40,720 nt of DNA from an uncultured Prevotella sp. (GCA_900322175.1 ONYZ01000035.1:1-40720); one strand, 5' to 3'; numbered from the stretch's first letter, positions 17,305-26,411 are shown. A program made the numbers and translations. The notes: a model not told the origin generated them from the letters alone.

Positions 17305-17330
17305 TTGCGCATTTTAAAACAAATGCGCAA
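17305..17330 (-). terminator. Terminator after the FtsB-like/membrane protein pair
   Basis: TTGCGCATTT (17305-17314) pairs with AAATGCGCAA (17321-17330). The minus strand continues into AATAATTTTTAT. It separates the small membrane protein gene from the lipoprotein operon. Confidence 0.7.
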
Positions 17331-17338
17331 TCTTTTAA

Positions 17339-17737
17339 TTATTTTTTTGCCTCTTTTTCAAGTTCACTACCAATTCTGTGCATAGAATACAATTGCAGGA
17401 GGGCAGCAATGAGCAGCACTACCACCCACTTGTTATACACATATTCTATATATGTAATGTAGCTCAGCCCCAAAATATTGCTCTTGTTAGCAAACAACAG
17501 CACTGCTGCAACCAGAAACAGCACATCGCTGAGAAGCATCATGCGACGCAGACGACGGATAGTAAAATTGTCACCCTCATAGCGCTGCAACATCTGCATA
17601 GAGGCAAACCCTAGGGCACCTAAGGCATAAATATATGGAGCACTACCCCATCCTAGAAGTGTTGTGCCTGCGCCCACCGCCATCAGTAAGCCACCAAACA
17701 AGAATATGGCGGTCTGTATCTTATTCAACTCTCTCAT
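17339..17737 (-). CDS. Small multi-pass membrane protein of unknown function
   Basis: Using the ATG at 17737 gives 132 residues beginning MRELNKIQTA and overlapping the FtsB-like gene by 17 bp; an upstream in-frame start at 17794 would overlap by 74 bp and adds residues without clear character. Four hydrophobic segments are visible (roughly residues 9-30, 33-49, 69-83 and 100-117), with a basic RRLRRMM loop between the second and third. I do not recognise the family. Coupling to a septum-formation gene hints at an envelope role. Confidence 0.75.
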   Translation of the reverse strand: MRELNKIQTAIFLFGGLLMAVGAGTTLLGWGSAPYIYALGALGFASMQMLQRYEGDNFTIRRLRRMMLLSDVLFLVAAVLLFANKSNILGLSYITYIEYVYNKWVVVLLIAALLQLYSMHRIGSELEKEAKK

Positions 17738-18080
17738 TTGTCTCAAGTGGTTTTGCTTCGCGCTCGTCATCGCTAAGCACAAATATATCTTCATCGTCGG
17801 CTTTCATGTAATAGCGCTCACGGGCAATCTTCTCCATTGCCTTAGGATTCTTGTTCAGTTCCTTTATCTGAGCCTGATCACGCTCAAAGTCAGCGGTGTA
17901 TTTATCCCTCTCACGACTTAACTCCTCAATGCGCTGGGTATTCTTGAAATGACTCCAGATGCTGTTGTCATCGAGAAAACCCACAAGTATCACGCCAATA
18001 ATGCAAACGACGGCATATTTAAAATATACCGAACGCAACACACGCAGAGTGTAAGCCTTAATACTTATCAAAACTTTCAT
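17721..18080 (-). CDS. FtsB/DivIC-family septum formation initiator
   Basis: The 119-residue protein has a cytoplasmic N-terminus, one membrane helix (about 20-36), a coiled coil (about 45-75) and the conserved NPKAMEKIARERYYM block near the end. This is the layout of FtsB/DivIC, which forms a complex with FtsL and FtsQ at the division septum. It is transcribed leftward from the palindromic element shared with dnaX and overlaps the small membrane protein gene. Confidence 0.88.
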   Translation of the reverse strand: MKVLISIKAYTLRVLRSVYFKYAVVCIIGVILVGFLDDNSIWSHFKNTQRIEELSRERDKYTADFERDQAQIKELNKNPKAMEKIARERYYMKADDEDIFVLSDDEREAKPLETNERVE

Positions 18081-18099
18081 TAGCTCATCAATTTGGCTG

Positions 18100-18211
18100 C
18101 AAAGTTATAGTTTTTTTAGCACGGATTACACGGATTAACACAGATTAATAATAAATTTTTTAAAAAATCTGCGTTATCCGCGTAATCAGTGCCTAAAAAT
18201 AACTATCTTTG
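18100..18211. promoter_or_regulatory. Palindromic divergent promoter element, copy 2
   Basis: Arms GCACGGATTACACGGATTA (18119-18137) and the inverted form ending CGCGTAATCAGTGCC (18179-18193) flank an AT-rich centre; each side has a third CAGATTAA-like half-repeat. Exactly 10 bp beyond the arms lie outward -7 boxes: TAACTTTG on the minus strand (plus 18100-18107) for the FtsB-like gene and TATCTTTG (18204-18211) for dnaX. The geometry equals that at 6891-6991. Confidence 0.75.
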
Positions 18212-18235
18212 CACCACGAAATAAAAAATAGCAAT

Positions 18236-20047
18236 ATGGAATATATCGTTTCGGCCAGAAAGTACCGTCCGTTGAGCTTCGACACGGTGGTGGGACAGGC
18301 TGCCCTTACCACCACGCTGAAGAATGCCGTGAAGAGTGGTAAGCTGGCCCATGCCTACCTGTTTTGCGGACCGCGAGGTGTGGGTAAAACCACTTGTGCG
18401 CGCATCTTTGCAAAAGCAATAAACTGCCAGAACCCGACTGCCGAGGGTGAGGCTTGTAACGAGTGTGAGTCGTGCCAGTCGTTCAACGAGCAGCGATCGC
18501 TCAATATCTTTGAGCTCGACGCAGCATCAAACAACTCGGTTGAGCACATTAAGACACTGATGGAGCAGACACGCATCCCACCGCAACTTGGCAGGTACAA
18601 GGTGTTTATCATCGACGAGGTGCACATGCTGTCAACAGCAGCCTTCAACGCATTCCTGAAGACACTTGAGGAGCCACCCGCACACGTGATATTCATTCTG
18701 GCCACTACCGAGAAGCATAAGATTCTGCCCACCATCCTAAGCCGTTGCCAGATATACGACTTTGAACGTATGACCATACGCAACACCATCGACCACCTGA
18801 AGCATGTGGCCGAGAAGGAGGGCATTAAATACGAGGAACAGGCACTGGCCGTAATCGCTGAAAAGGCTGATGGCGGTATGCGCGACGCCCTGTCGATATT
18901 CGATCAGGCAGCATCATTCTGTCAGGGAGACATCACCTACGACAAGGTGATAGAAGACCTGAACGTGCTGGATGCCGAGAACTACTTCAAGATAGTAGAC
19001 CTCTCTATTAATAATAAGGTGAGCGAAATTATGGTGCTGCTCAACTCGGTTATCAACAAGGGATTCGATGGAGGTTTGCTCATCCAGGGTCTGGCCAAGC
19101 ACGTGCGTAATGTGCTGATGGCGCGCGACCCACAGACTCTGCCCCTGCTTGAGGTGAGTGATCAGATGCGTCAGAGATACGAGGAACAGGCCAAGCGCTG
19201 CCAGATACCATTCCTGTATGAGGCACTGAAGCTGATGAACCAGTGCGATATCAATTATCGCCAGTCGAGCAACAAGCGACTGCTGGTAGAACTCACACTG
19301 ATACAGGTAGCACAGATTACACAGCCTGCGGAGGATGGCGCCAGTGCGGGGCGCAAGCCCCGAAGACTGAAATCCCTGTTTAAGAATCTGATCCAGCAGT
19401 CTCAGCCCAAGAAGACCACGGCCCCACAGGTAGCCGCGGCTGAACATGCTGTATCAAGCCCTGCGACTAATTCGACCGCAAAAACCGGTAATACCGCCAG
19501 CAAGCCGACTGAACCAGTTGGCCAGACCAGAACTACTAGTAGTCCTAACCCCACCACCCGTTCCATTAGCGGTATCGGATTCTCATGGAACAAGCTTGGA
19601 CAAAAGGGCACCCCCAAGAAGGGTGGCATGCAGATTATACCAGGTTCAATCAATCTGCCCACAGGACAGGACCATACTAACAATGTACAGTTCTCGCAAA
19701 CCGACTTGGAATTCCAATGGATGTCGATGTGCAACCGCATGCCACAGAAGTTAAGTGGTATAGCCACACGAATGAAGAATATGAACCCGATGATAACCGA
19801 TTTCCCTGCCATAGAGATAATGGTAGACAACGATTTGATAAAACAAGAGATTGAGGACATCAAGGGCAGTATCATTAAGACGCTACAGATATATCTTCAC
19901 AACGATAAGCTGCATATTGAAATACGCGTGAACGAACAGAAAGAGGTGGCGAAGATACTTAGTCGCAGAGAACAATACGAAGAGATGGCAGAAAAAAATC
20001 CTGCCGTAGTCAAACTACAGCAGGCATTTGATTTGGAATTGGCTTGA
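18236..20047 (+). CDS. dnaX: DNA polymerase III subunit gamma/tau
   Basis: This clamp-loader ATPase organises the replisome. The 603-residue protein has Walker A GPRGVGKTT (45-53), four zinc-binding Cys (64, 74, 77, 80), Walker B IIDEVH (125-130), the sensor block ATTEKHKILPTILSRC, and a long tau-like C-terminal half with a Thr/Pro-rich linker (about 400-480). The ATG at 18236 is used because an in-frame TTG at 18209 lies in the promoter box. No obvious slippery site for a short gamma form was noted in a quick reading. The gene is monocistronic and its terminator includes the stop codon. Confidence 0.96.
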   Translation: MEYIVSARKYRPLSFDTVVGQAALTTTLKNAVKSGKLAHAYLFCGPRGVGKTTCARIFAKAINCQNPTAEGEACNECESCQSFNEQRSLNIFELDAASNNSVEHIKTLMEQTRIPPQLGRYKVFIIDEVHMLSTAAFNAFLKTLEEPPAHVIFILATTEKHKILPTILSRCQIYDFERMTIRNTIDHLKHVAEKEGIKYEEQALAVIAEKADGGMRDALSIFDQAASFCQGDITYDKVIEDLNVLDAENYFKIVDLSINNKVSEIMVLLNSVINKGFDGGLLIQGLAKHVRNVLMARDPQTLPLLEVSDQMRQRYEEQAKRCQIPFLYEALKLMNQCDINYRQSSNKRLLVELTLIQVAQITQPAEDGASAGRKPRRLKSLFKNLIQQSQPKKTTAPQVAAAEHAVSSPATNSTAKTGNTASKPTEPVGQTRTTSSPNPTTRSISGIGFSWNKLGQKGTPKKGGMQIIPGSINLPTGQDHTNNVQFSQTDLEFQWMSMCNRMPQKLSGIATRMKNMNPMITDFPAIEIMVDNDLIKQEIEDIKGSIIKTLQIYLHNDKLHIEIRVNEQKEVAKILSRREQYEEMAEKNPAVVKLQQAFDLELA

Positions 20048-20076
20048 GTCGCAAAGACCCAAGCCAATTTCTTTTT
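20037..20076 (+). terminator. dnaX terminator that includes the stop codon
   Basis: AATTGGCTTG (20037-20046) pairs with CAAGCCAATT (20060-20069), then TTTCTTTTT. The left arm encodes the last residues of DnaX and the stop follows directly at 20045-20047. Confidence 0.8.
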
Positions 20077-20083
20077 AGGATTA

Positions 20084-20440
20084 TTACTCCCCAAGAATCT
20101 TCTTGAGTAGCGAGATACACTCTTCGCGGTTAACTGGCTTTGACAGGAATCCGTCGCAACCAGCTTTTTCAGCAGCTGTACGGTCGCTGTCAAAAGCATT
20201 TGCAGTCAGCGCCACAACCGGCAGATTAGGATGCTTTCCCTTAATTTGTCTGGTTGCTTCCAGTCCATCCATGATAGGCATCTTGATGTCCATCAGCACC
20301 AGATCGTAATCGTTGGCCTCAACCATGTCAACTGCAAGCTGACCGTTCTTAGCACGTTCAAACTCAAAGTCCTTTTTCAGCAGGTACGTCATCAGTACGT
20401 AATTGCTGTCATTGTCTTCTGCTACTAGAATCTTTTTCAT
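20084..20440 (-). CDS. Stand-alone receiver-domain response regulator
   Basis: The 118-residue CheY-like protein consists only of a receiver domain. The acidic pair E8/D9, phospho-acceptor D51 (in LVLMDIKMP), T79 and K101 are all in place, so it should accept phosphate. It lacks an output domain and would act through protein contacts, often as part of a phosphorelay. It is the third gene of the kinase-symporter-receiver operon, 27 bp after the symporter. Confidence 0.92.
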   Translation of the reverse strand: MKKILVAEDNDSNYVLMTYLLKKDFEFERAKNGQLAVDMVEANDYDLVLMDIKMPIMDGLEATRQIKGKHPNLPVVALTANAFDSDRTAAEKAGCDGFLSKPVNREECISLLKKILGE

Positions 20441-20467
20441 AATTGTTCCATTTTATATTATTAAACT

Positions 20468-21949
20468 TTATTTTGCAAGTCTGTCTTTCCACATCTTACT
20501 CATGTCCTCAAGGGTCTTACCCTTTGTCTCAGGTACAAGTCGCCATACAAATGCGGCTGCGATGACACATATAATGCCATAGAGACCATAAGTGAACCAG
20601 TGACCAAAGTCATCGCCCTCGCTCAGGTGCATGTTGAACATTGGCACAAACGACGAGCTCACGATGAAGTTGGATATCCACTGGAATGCTACTGCGATGG
20701 CAACAGCACCACCACGGATAGTGTTTGGGAATATCTCGGCGATGAGTACCCATGTGATTGGTCCCCATGAGAACATGAACGATGCAGAGTAGATAAGCAA
20801 CGAAGCAGCTGTTACCAACTCCAGACCAGCGTGTCCGAATGTTACAGCTACACCGAATGCACCCAGAGCCATACCCAGCGAACCAGAGATGAGCAGAGGC
20901 TTACGTCCCCACTTCTCGACTGTGAACACTGCCACGAGTGTGAACGAGATATTGATGATACCCATGAATACTGTCAAGATCATAGGATTGTCCATGCCCA
21001 TATCGCCAAAGATACGTGGAGCATAGTAAAGTACAGCGTTGATACCTACAGCCTGCTGGAATACCGACAGCATGATACCTACAAAGATACACAGAGCACC
21101 ATAGGTCATCAGCTTCTCGGTCTTTACCACCATTGTATCCTTGATATCCTGCAGAATCTGCTTAGCCTTCAGGCTACCATTAATCTTAGCCAGGATACCC
21201 TCGGCTTTCTGATCTTGTCCGATAGATACGAGATAACGTGGAGTCTCAGGCACAAAGCAGATGAGCAGTGCAAAGAGACCTGCTGGAACAGCCTCGCTAC
21301 CGAACATATAACGCCAACCGATAGTAACAGTCCACTGAGCTGCAGGATTGATAGCAGCCAGACCCTTACCCATCTCCTCAACCAGAGGCTGGATATGATC
21401 GCCCAGGATGAAGAAGTTGACGAAGTAAACCACCAACTGACCGAAGATGATAGCGAACTGGTTCCACGATACCAGCATACCACGGATATTAGAAGGAGCC
21501 ACCTCACCGATGTACATCGGGCAGATAGCCGAAGCCAGACCTACACCGATACCACCTATCACGCGATAGATATTAAACATGATAAGCAACGAATAGGTTG
21601 GAGTGCCGTGTTCGAAGAACAAGAACTCAGGTTCCATTGATCCGAGTGCTGAGATAAAGAACAGCAAACCGGCAATGATAAGCGACTTTTTACGACCCAG
21701 GTTAGTAGCCAGAAATCCAGACAGTGCCGATCCGATGATACAGCCTATCAGCGCACTAGCCGATGTAAAACCATGCCAGCCATCGGTGTAGGCAAAATCC
21801 TTCGACTCCATAAAAAATGCCTGTAGTCCCTTTTCTGCTCCGGAAATGACAGCAGTGTCGTATCCGAACAGCAGGCCGCCAAGTACTGCGACCATAACGA
21901 TTGAAATGAGGTAGGCCTTGCTACCTTGTTCTGCTTGTTGATTCATCAT
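20468..21949 (-). CDS. xylE: XylE-like sugar:proton symporter (MFS)
   Basis: The 493-residue major-facilitator protein with 12 predicted membrane helices matches the length of D-xylose symporter XylE (491). Family signatures are visible: GGLLFGYDTAVISG in helix 1, NLGRKKSL after helix 2, the PMYIGEVAPSNIRG block, VPETPRYL mid-protein, the QQAVGINAVLYYAP helix-7 sugar-binding stretch, and PETKGKTLEDM at the end. It should take up xylose or a related pentose/hexose. It starts 2 bp after the sensor kinase stop and sits beside a divergent arabinofuranosidase, consistent with pentose use. Confidence 0.9.
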   Translation of the reverse strand: MMNQQAEQGSKAYLISIVMVAVLGGLLFGYDTAVISGAEKGLQAFFMESKDFAYTDGWHGFTSASALIGCIIGSALSGFLATNLGRKKSLIIAGLLFFISALGSMEPEFLFFEHGTPTYSLLIMFNIYRVIGGIGVGLASAICPMYIGEVAPSNIRGMLVSWNQFAIIFGQLVVYFVNFFILGDHIQPLVEEMGKGLAAINPAAQWTVTIGWRYMFGSEAVPAGLFALLICFVPETPRYLVSIGQDQKAEGILAKINGSLKAKQILQDIKDTMVVKTEKLMTYGALCIFVGIMLSVFQQAVGINAVLYYAPRIFGDMGMDNPMILTVFMGIINISFTLVAVFTVEKWGRKPLLISGSLGMALGAFGVAVTFGHAGLELVTAASLLIYSASFMFSWGPITWVLIAEIFPNTIRGGAVAIAVAFQWISNFIVSSSFVPMFNMHLSEGDDFGHWFTYGLYGIICVIAAAFVWRLVPETKGKTLEDMSKMWKDRLAK

Positions 21950-21951
21950 AA

Positions 21952-23787
21952 TTATTTGTTTGTTTTAAGTTTGATTGGCAAGCTGAGTGTAAAGGTGGTA
22001 CCTTCGTCTGATGTCTTGTCAAGCTTTAGGGTTCCACCAAGTTTTGCCACCGTCTCATGACAGTAGGCCAGACCTAAACCTAGTCCTTCCTTGAACTCGT
22101 CCACCTTGGTAAATCGGTTGAAGATGGTACCAATCTTATCCGAAGGTATGCCACATCCCGTATCCTCGATGGTAAAGTGGAAGTGCGTTTTATCTTTCTT
22201 CAGCGTCAGTCGTATATATCCCTGATCGGTAAACTTAGCTGAGTTCTCAAGTATGTTACCAAGCATCTGCAGCAGACTATCGCTGTTGGTAGTAAGAATC
22301 TTGTCGTCGCTACCCGTCAAGTCTATCAACTCCACACTGATACGCGATGTATCAACATCGGGCATAGCAGCAATCGCACGCGAAGATATCTCCAGGGCAT
22401 TTGTCTCTTCCACTTCTTTCATCAGGTCCTTAGAGTGTTCGTTGGCCAGTGCCAGCATCTTGTTTACCAGCGATGTTATCTGTCGTGTGTTATTGCTGAT
22501 GGTATCGGCGATAGTCTTACGCTCTGCAGGCTCAAAAACCATGCCATCACCAGTAAGCACCTGCGTAAATCCATTAATGATATTCAGCGGTGTACGTATC
22601 TCATGACTCACGCTACGGATAAATTTCGTCTTCATCTCGTCGGCAGCTGCCACTTGTTTATAGGCCGACTTTAGTTCCTGATTCTTCTTGAGTAGCATCT
22701 CCTGAAACCTACGCTTGCCATAGATGGTCATAGCCAGACCGACAATCAGCATCAGTGCCATCACAATTGCTATCACCAGTACTATGTTCATCACGCGTGC
22801 AGTCTTCTGTCCTCGGCGCAGCAGCACCATTTCCTCTTCCTGCTTCTGTATGTTCTCGGCTATCATCACACCTGTGATAGAATCACGCATGTGCATCAGA
22901 TCACGCTGAGTCATGAATGCCTTATCATCGAATCCCTGATAACGATAGATGTCGCAACGCAACAGGTAGCGCTCCTTTATGTTCGGCAGAGTCTCTACTT
23001 CCTTCAGCGCCTTCTCCGCATTACCATCAAGCAACGTCTTATATATACGCGCGTACGGTATAAATATGTCTGTCGATGTATTGTCGTTAATACTCTCGGC
23101 ACTCTCTGCCAGTGCATAGTTCTCGTAGAAACCCTTGTAGTCCTTCTGCTTAAATTTTACGATAGCCTTCATGGCATACGCATTAGCCTTTCCGCGCCAG
23201 TAATCGCCTTTTCCTTTATGCTTCTCCAGTTCCTCCATGTCTGCTTCCAGCCACTTCAGGGTTTCCTTGCTGTCGTTGTTAAGCTGTATATGGGCCATCG
23301 CCAGATACAGGAAACTCAGCCCCTCAGCTTCGTACTTTGTGCCTTTTATTAGTGCTATTGCATTCTTCAGTTCGCGCAATGCACCAGGTATGTTTCCACA
23401 GGCGTTGTACACATGTCCCAGCATCTTTGGGGCCATAAACTGCTCGTCCTTAGCTTCCCACTTCCTGCGTATCAGGTCGTCCTTCATCGTGTTGGCTATG
23501 TGGTAGGCATCACGGATATTCATTCGGTCCAGATTATACATTATCCCACATACCCATGATTCGTAGTAGGCTTCATTATCATTATCCTCGATAGCGTGCG
23601 ATTGATAAGCCCAGCAAGCGGCATAAACCACCTTAGGATTTTCCTGCGAGCAAGTAGCCCACATTTCGTCATGCAGTTTTTTGTGTTGGATTGTATCTTT
23701 GCAATGCTCAGTCTGCGCCTCTACCTGGGTTGTAACCAGCAGAGCCGCTAGACCGATCATACATTTATTCCAATGGTTAATCATCAA
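21952..23787 (-). CDS. TPR-containing sensor histidine kinase
   Basis: The 611-residue precursor has a signal peptide (about 1-25), a periplasmic helical TPR-like region to about 330, one membrane helix (about 333-355), a coiled linker, HisKA with SHEIRTPL around His395, and HATPase_c with intact N-box NILENSAKFT (511-520), DTGCGI and GLGLAYC. It has no receiver or DNA-binding domain, unlike hybrid two-component proteins of Bacteroidota polysaccharide loci. It leads an operon with a XylE-like symporter and a lone receiver, which is the natural candidate partner. Confidence 0.92.
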   Translation of the reverse strand: MMINHWNKCMIGLAALLVTTQVEAQTEHCKDTIQHKKLHDEMWATCSQENPKVVYAACWAYQSHAIEDNDNEAYYESWVCGIMYNLDRMNIRDAYHIANTMKDDLIRRKWEAKDEQFMAPKMLGHVYNACGNIPGALRELKNAIALIKGTKYEAEGLSFLYLAMAHIQLNNDSKETLKWLEADMEELEKHKGKGDYWRGKANAYAMKAIVKFKQKDYKGFYENYALAESAESINDNTSTDIFIPYARIYKTLLDGNAEKALKEVETLPNIKERYLLRCDIYRYQGFDDKAFMTQRDLMHMRDSITGVMIAENIQKQEEEMVLLRRGQKTARVMNIVLVIAIVMALMLIVGLAMTIYGKRRFQEMLLKKNQELKSAYKQVAAADEMKTKFIRSVSHEIRTPLNIINGFTQVLTGDGMVFEPAERKTIADTISNNTRQITSLVNKMLALANEHSKDLMKEVEETNALEISSRAIAAMPDVDTSRISVELIDLTGSDDKILTTNSDSLLQMLGNILENSAKFTDQGYIRLTLKKDKTHFHFTIEDTGCGIPSDKIGTIFNRFTKVDEFKEGLGLGLAYCHETVAKLGGTLKLDKTSDEGTTFTLSLPIKLKTNK

Positions 23788-23816
23788 TTATTGTTGGCTA
23801 TTTCAAAATTCCTCTG

Positions 23817-23848
23817 CAAAAATAACGTATTTCTTTGAATTCGCCAAA
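23817..23848 (-). promoter_or_regulatory. Promoter of the kinase-symporter-receiver operon
   Basis: On the minus strand TTTG (plus 23845-23848) and TATTTTTG (plus 23817-23824) lie 20 bp apart, one of the best matches to the phylum consensus in the window, 29 bp before the kinase start. Confidence 0.7.
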
Positions 23849-23908
23849 CTTTTTTGGTGTTAAAACGTTATTTTTTGTATAATCTACACCAGTTTCGGAT
23901 TTTTTATG

Positions 23909-23916
23909 TATTTTTG
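23909..23916 (+). promoter_or_regulatory. Promoter box of the arabinofuranosidase gene
   Basis: TATTTTTG ends 30 bp before the chosen ATG at 23947. The upstream element is not clear. Confidence 0.5.
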
Positions 23917-23946
23917 TACCCGTTAAAGACTAATTACAAACAAAAT

Positions 23947-25956
23947 ATGAAACGTTTAACATCTATGCTAGTTTTAGCTGCCAGTCTTACTGCTGGAGCT
24001 CAGACTCACGTTCTCGACGTGAACACTAAAAAACTTGGGGCTCCCGTACAGCCCACGATGTACGGTATCTTCTTTGAGGATATCAACTATGCTGCCGATG
24101 GCGGTCTTTATGCCGAATTGGTCAAGAACCGTTCGTTCGAATTCCCCAATGCTTTCACTGGTTGGGACATTTCAGGTAATGTTACCCTAAAGAATGATGG
24201 TCCTTTCGAGCGCAATCCTCACTATGTTCGTCTGGCACCTTCAGGTCATAGCGACAAGCACACCATGATTGAGAATCATGGATTCTTCGGAATGGGTGTA
24301 AAGGGTGGACAGGAGTACCGCTTATCTGTATGGGCCCGCGTACCAGATGGTGGCAAAGCCAAACTGTGGATAGACTTGGTAGAGAATGCCACTATGGACG
24401 ACGACCAGAAGTTAGGCAATGCCGGTATAGAAGTGACTGGCAAGGAGTGGAAGAAGTATACAGCTATCGTTAAGCCCAAACGCGCATGCACTAAGGCACA
24501 CCTGCGCGTATGGGGAGATAGTAAGGTGACAACCGACTTGGAGCACGTATCACTCTTCCCCGTCGACACTTGGAAGGGACGCGAAAACGGCATGCGTAAA
24601 GATCTGGCTCAGGCTCTGTTTGATATGCACCCAGGCGTATTCCGATTCCCTGGTGGTTGTATCGTTGAGGGCACCGATCTCGAGACCCGTTATCAGTGGA
24701 AGAACACTGTTGGTCCGGTAGAGAACCGTCCGCTCAACGAGAACCGTTGGCACTACACATTCACCAACCGATACTTCCCCGACTACTTCCAGAGCTACGG
24801 TCTTGGTTTCTTCGAGTTCTTCCAGCTTTGCGAAGACTTCGGCTCTGAAGCCCTGCCTGTTATATCGTGCGGACTCTCATGCCAGTTCCAGAACCCTGAT
24901 CCCACCAAGCCTGGCGTTCATGTAGCTATCGACGAACTTGAGCCATACATCCAGGACGCTCTCGACCTCATCGAGTTTGCTAATGGCGATGTTAACACCA
25001 AGTGGGGTAAGGTACGTGCCGACATGGGCCACCCAGCTCCATTCAATCTTAAGTTCCTGGGCGTAGGCAATGAGCAGTGGGACTACGATGAGAAGCATGG
25101 CGGTTTCGGTCCAGTATTTACTGCACGTCTCAAGAAGTTCAGCGATGCCATCCGCAAGCAGTATCCTAACATCAAGCTTATTGGTACCACAGGTCCTAAC
25201 TCTGAGGGATGGGACTTCGACCTGTTACAGCCACGCATGAAGGAGCTCAAGGTCGACCTGTACGACGAGCACTACTATCGCAACGAGCAGTGGTTCCTTA
25301 CCCACGGTCTGCGTTACGACTCATACGACCGTAAGGGTCCAAAGGTGTTTGCCGGCGAATATGCGTGTCACGGCAGCAACAAGCATAAGTGGAACCACTA
25401 CTATACCTCTTTATTAGAGGCTGCCCACATGACAGGTATTGAGCGCAATGCTGATATCGTTCACATGGCAACCTATGCTCCACTCTTCGCCCACGTTGAG
25501 GGTTGGCAGTGGCGTCCCGATGCCATCTGGTACGACAACCTGCGCATGTTCAAGTCAGTCAGCTACTATGTACAGCAGCTCTATGCCATGAACAAGGGAA
25601 CCAACGTGCTGCAGCTCACTATGGACAAGAAGCCTGTTGCTGGTCAGGAAGGTCAGGACGGTCTCTTTGCATCATCTGTATGGGATGCCAACACTGGCGA
25701 AGTAATCATCAAGGTAGTCAACACTTCTGAAAAGTCACAGCCTATAAGCATACAACTTCAGGGTATGAAGGGCACTCGCACCGCTCAGATCATCACCCTG
25801 AGCCATAACGGTAAGGACGATGAGAATACTCTCGACAATCCCGAGAAGATCATTCCTCGTCCAGGCACATGTCAGGTTGATGCAGGCAAGAGTGCATCAC
25901 TACTTCTCGACGACATCCCAGCACTGTCATTCAGACTCTATAAAGTTAAAAAGTAA
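23947..25956 (+). CDS. GH51 alpha-L-arabinofuranosidase
   Basis: The enzyme releases terminal arabinofuranose from arabinan or arabinoxylan. The 669-residue precursor has a signal peptide (about 1-18, ending AGA), the N-terminal GH51 segment MYGIFFEDINYAADGGLYAE, an inserted carbohydrate-binding-like beta domain (about 75-205), and the catalytic barrel with acid/base Glu376 in GVGNEQWDY and probable nucleophile Glu471 in FAGEYACHG. A C-terminal beta domain follows. The ATG at 23947 is preferred because the upstream in-frame extension crosses the promoter. It lies head to head with the XylE operon, making a small pentose-use locus. Confidence 0.93.
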   Translation: MKRLTSMLVLAASLTAGAQTHVLDVNTKKLGAPVQPTMYGIFFEDINYAADGGLYAELVKNRSFEFPNAFTGWDISGNVTLKNDGPFERNPHYVRLAPSGHSDKHTMIENHGFFGMGVKGGQEYRLSVWARVPDGGKAKLWIDLVENATMDDDQKLGNAGIEVTGKEWKKYTAIVKPKRACTKAHLRVWGDSKVTTDLEHVSLFPVDTWKGRENGMRKDLAQALFDMHPGVFRFPGGCIVEGTDLETRYQWKNTVGPVENRPLNENRWHYTFTNRYFPDYFQSYGLGFFEFFQLCEDFGSEALPVISCGLSCQFQNPDPTKPGVHVAIDELEPYIQDALDLIEFANGDVNTKWGKVRADMGHPAPFNLKFLGVGNEQWDYDEKHGGFGPVFTARLKKFSDAIRKQYPNIKLIGTTGPNSEGWDFDLLQPRMKELKVDLYDEHYYRNEQWFLTHGLRYDSYDRKGPKVFAGEYACHGSNKHKWNHYYTSLLEAAHMTGIERNADIVHMATYAPLFAHVEGWQWRPDAIWYDNLRMFKSVSYYVQQLYAMNKGTNVLQLTMDKKPVAGQEGQDGLFASSVWDANTGEVIIKVVNTSEKSQPISIQLQGMKGTRTAQIITLSHNGKDDENTLDNPEKIIPRPGTCQVDAGKSASLLLDDIPALSFRLYKVKK

Positions 25957-25968
25957 TAAAAACCAAGT

Positions 25969-26002
25969 AAATCTCCCCAATTTTCGGGGAGATTTCTTTT
26001 TT
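25969..26002 (+). terminator. Terminator of the arabinofuranosidase gene
   Basis: AAATCTCCCC (25969-25978) pairs with GGGGAGATTT (25986-25995), then C and six T. Confidence 0.9.
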
Positions 26003-26007
26003 AGTTG

Positions 26008-26015
26008 TATCTTTG
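26008..26015 (+). promoter_or_regulatory. Promoter box of the riboswitch transcript
   Basis: TATCTTTG starts 5 bp after the preceding terminator's T run and about 33 bp before the riboswitch P1 stem. Confidence 0.6.
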
Positions 26016-26047
26016 CATCGCATAACAGCAATGTGATGCCCATAAAG

Positions 26048-26239
26048 GTGCACTTAACAGTGCTTAATTGGGAATGTGAGTGTGAATCTCCGACTGTCCC
26101 GCAGCAGTGAACTCCATTATGGCTCTTAAGCAATCACGCCATTATCCTCCTAGGGATGAGAAGGCGCTTGAGAGTGGAGGAAAGTCTGAAGACCAGCCTT
26201 TTATTGGAAGAATGCCGAATGCTCTCGATGTAAGTGCAC
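26048..26239 (+). ncRNA. Cobalamin riboswitch
   Basis: The closing stem GTGCACTT (26048-26055) pairs with AAGTGCAC (26232-26239). Between them are the conserved GGGAATGTGAGTGTGAATC-like segment, a CTGTCCCGCAGC block and the B12 box AAGTCTGAAGACCAGCC (26182-26198). All hallmark blocks are in order, so this is a full-length aptamer on the plus strand. The downstream expression platform is uncertain: a run of seven T follows at 26252, and a strong terminator hairpin lies at 26322-26362. The next genes are two histidine-phosphatase paralogues, not a recognisable cobalamin transporter. Confidence 0.92.
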
Positions 26240-26321
26240 TAGGCGATACGTTTTTTTATTGAGATAGATTCTGACTCAGCACTAGTTGTGCCTATACGTG
26301 TATTATTATATAAGTTCCCCT

Positions 26322-26362
26322 GAGGGTAGGTCTGTCGGGAGACACCACCTTCCCTCTTTTTT
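26322..26362 (+). terminator. Terminator hairpin between riboswitch and phosphatase genes
   Basis: GAGGG (26322-26326) pairs with CCCTC (26352-26356) with an inner GTCT/AGAC stem, followed by six T. It may be the switch's expression platform or may close a short riboswitch-only transcript. Confidence 0.7.
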
Positions 26363-26403
26363 ATTTTTGATACAAAAAGTTTTTTTCTTTCAGAAAAATG
26401 TTG

Positions 26404-26411
26404 TATTTTTG
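26404..26411 (+). promoter_or_regulatory. Possible promoter of the phosphatase pair
   Basis: TATTTTTG followed by CAACC, 30 bp before the ATG at 26442 and downstream of the terminator. If active, the pair would be at least partly independent of the riboswitch. Confidence 0.5.

Noticed and set aside
18209-18235. TTG start of dnaX
   Set aside because: It overlaps the TATCTTTG promoter box; MEYIVSARKYRP from 18236 is the usual start.
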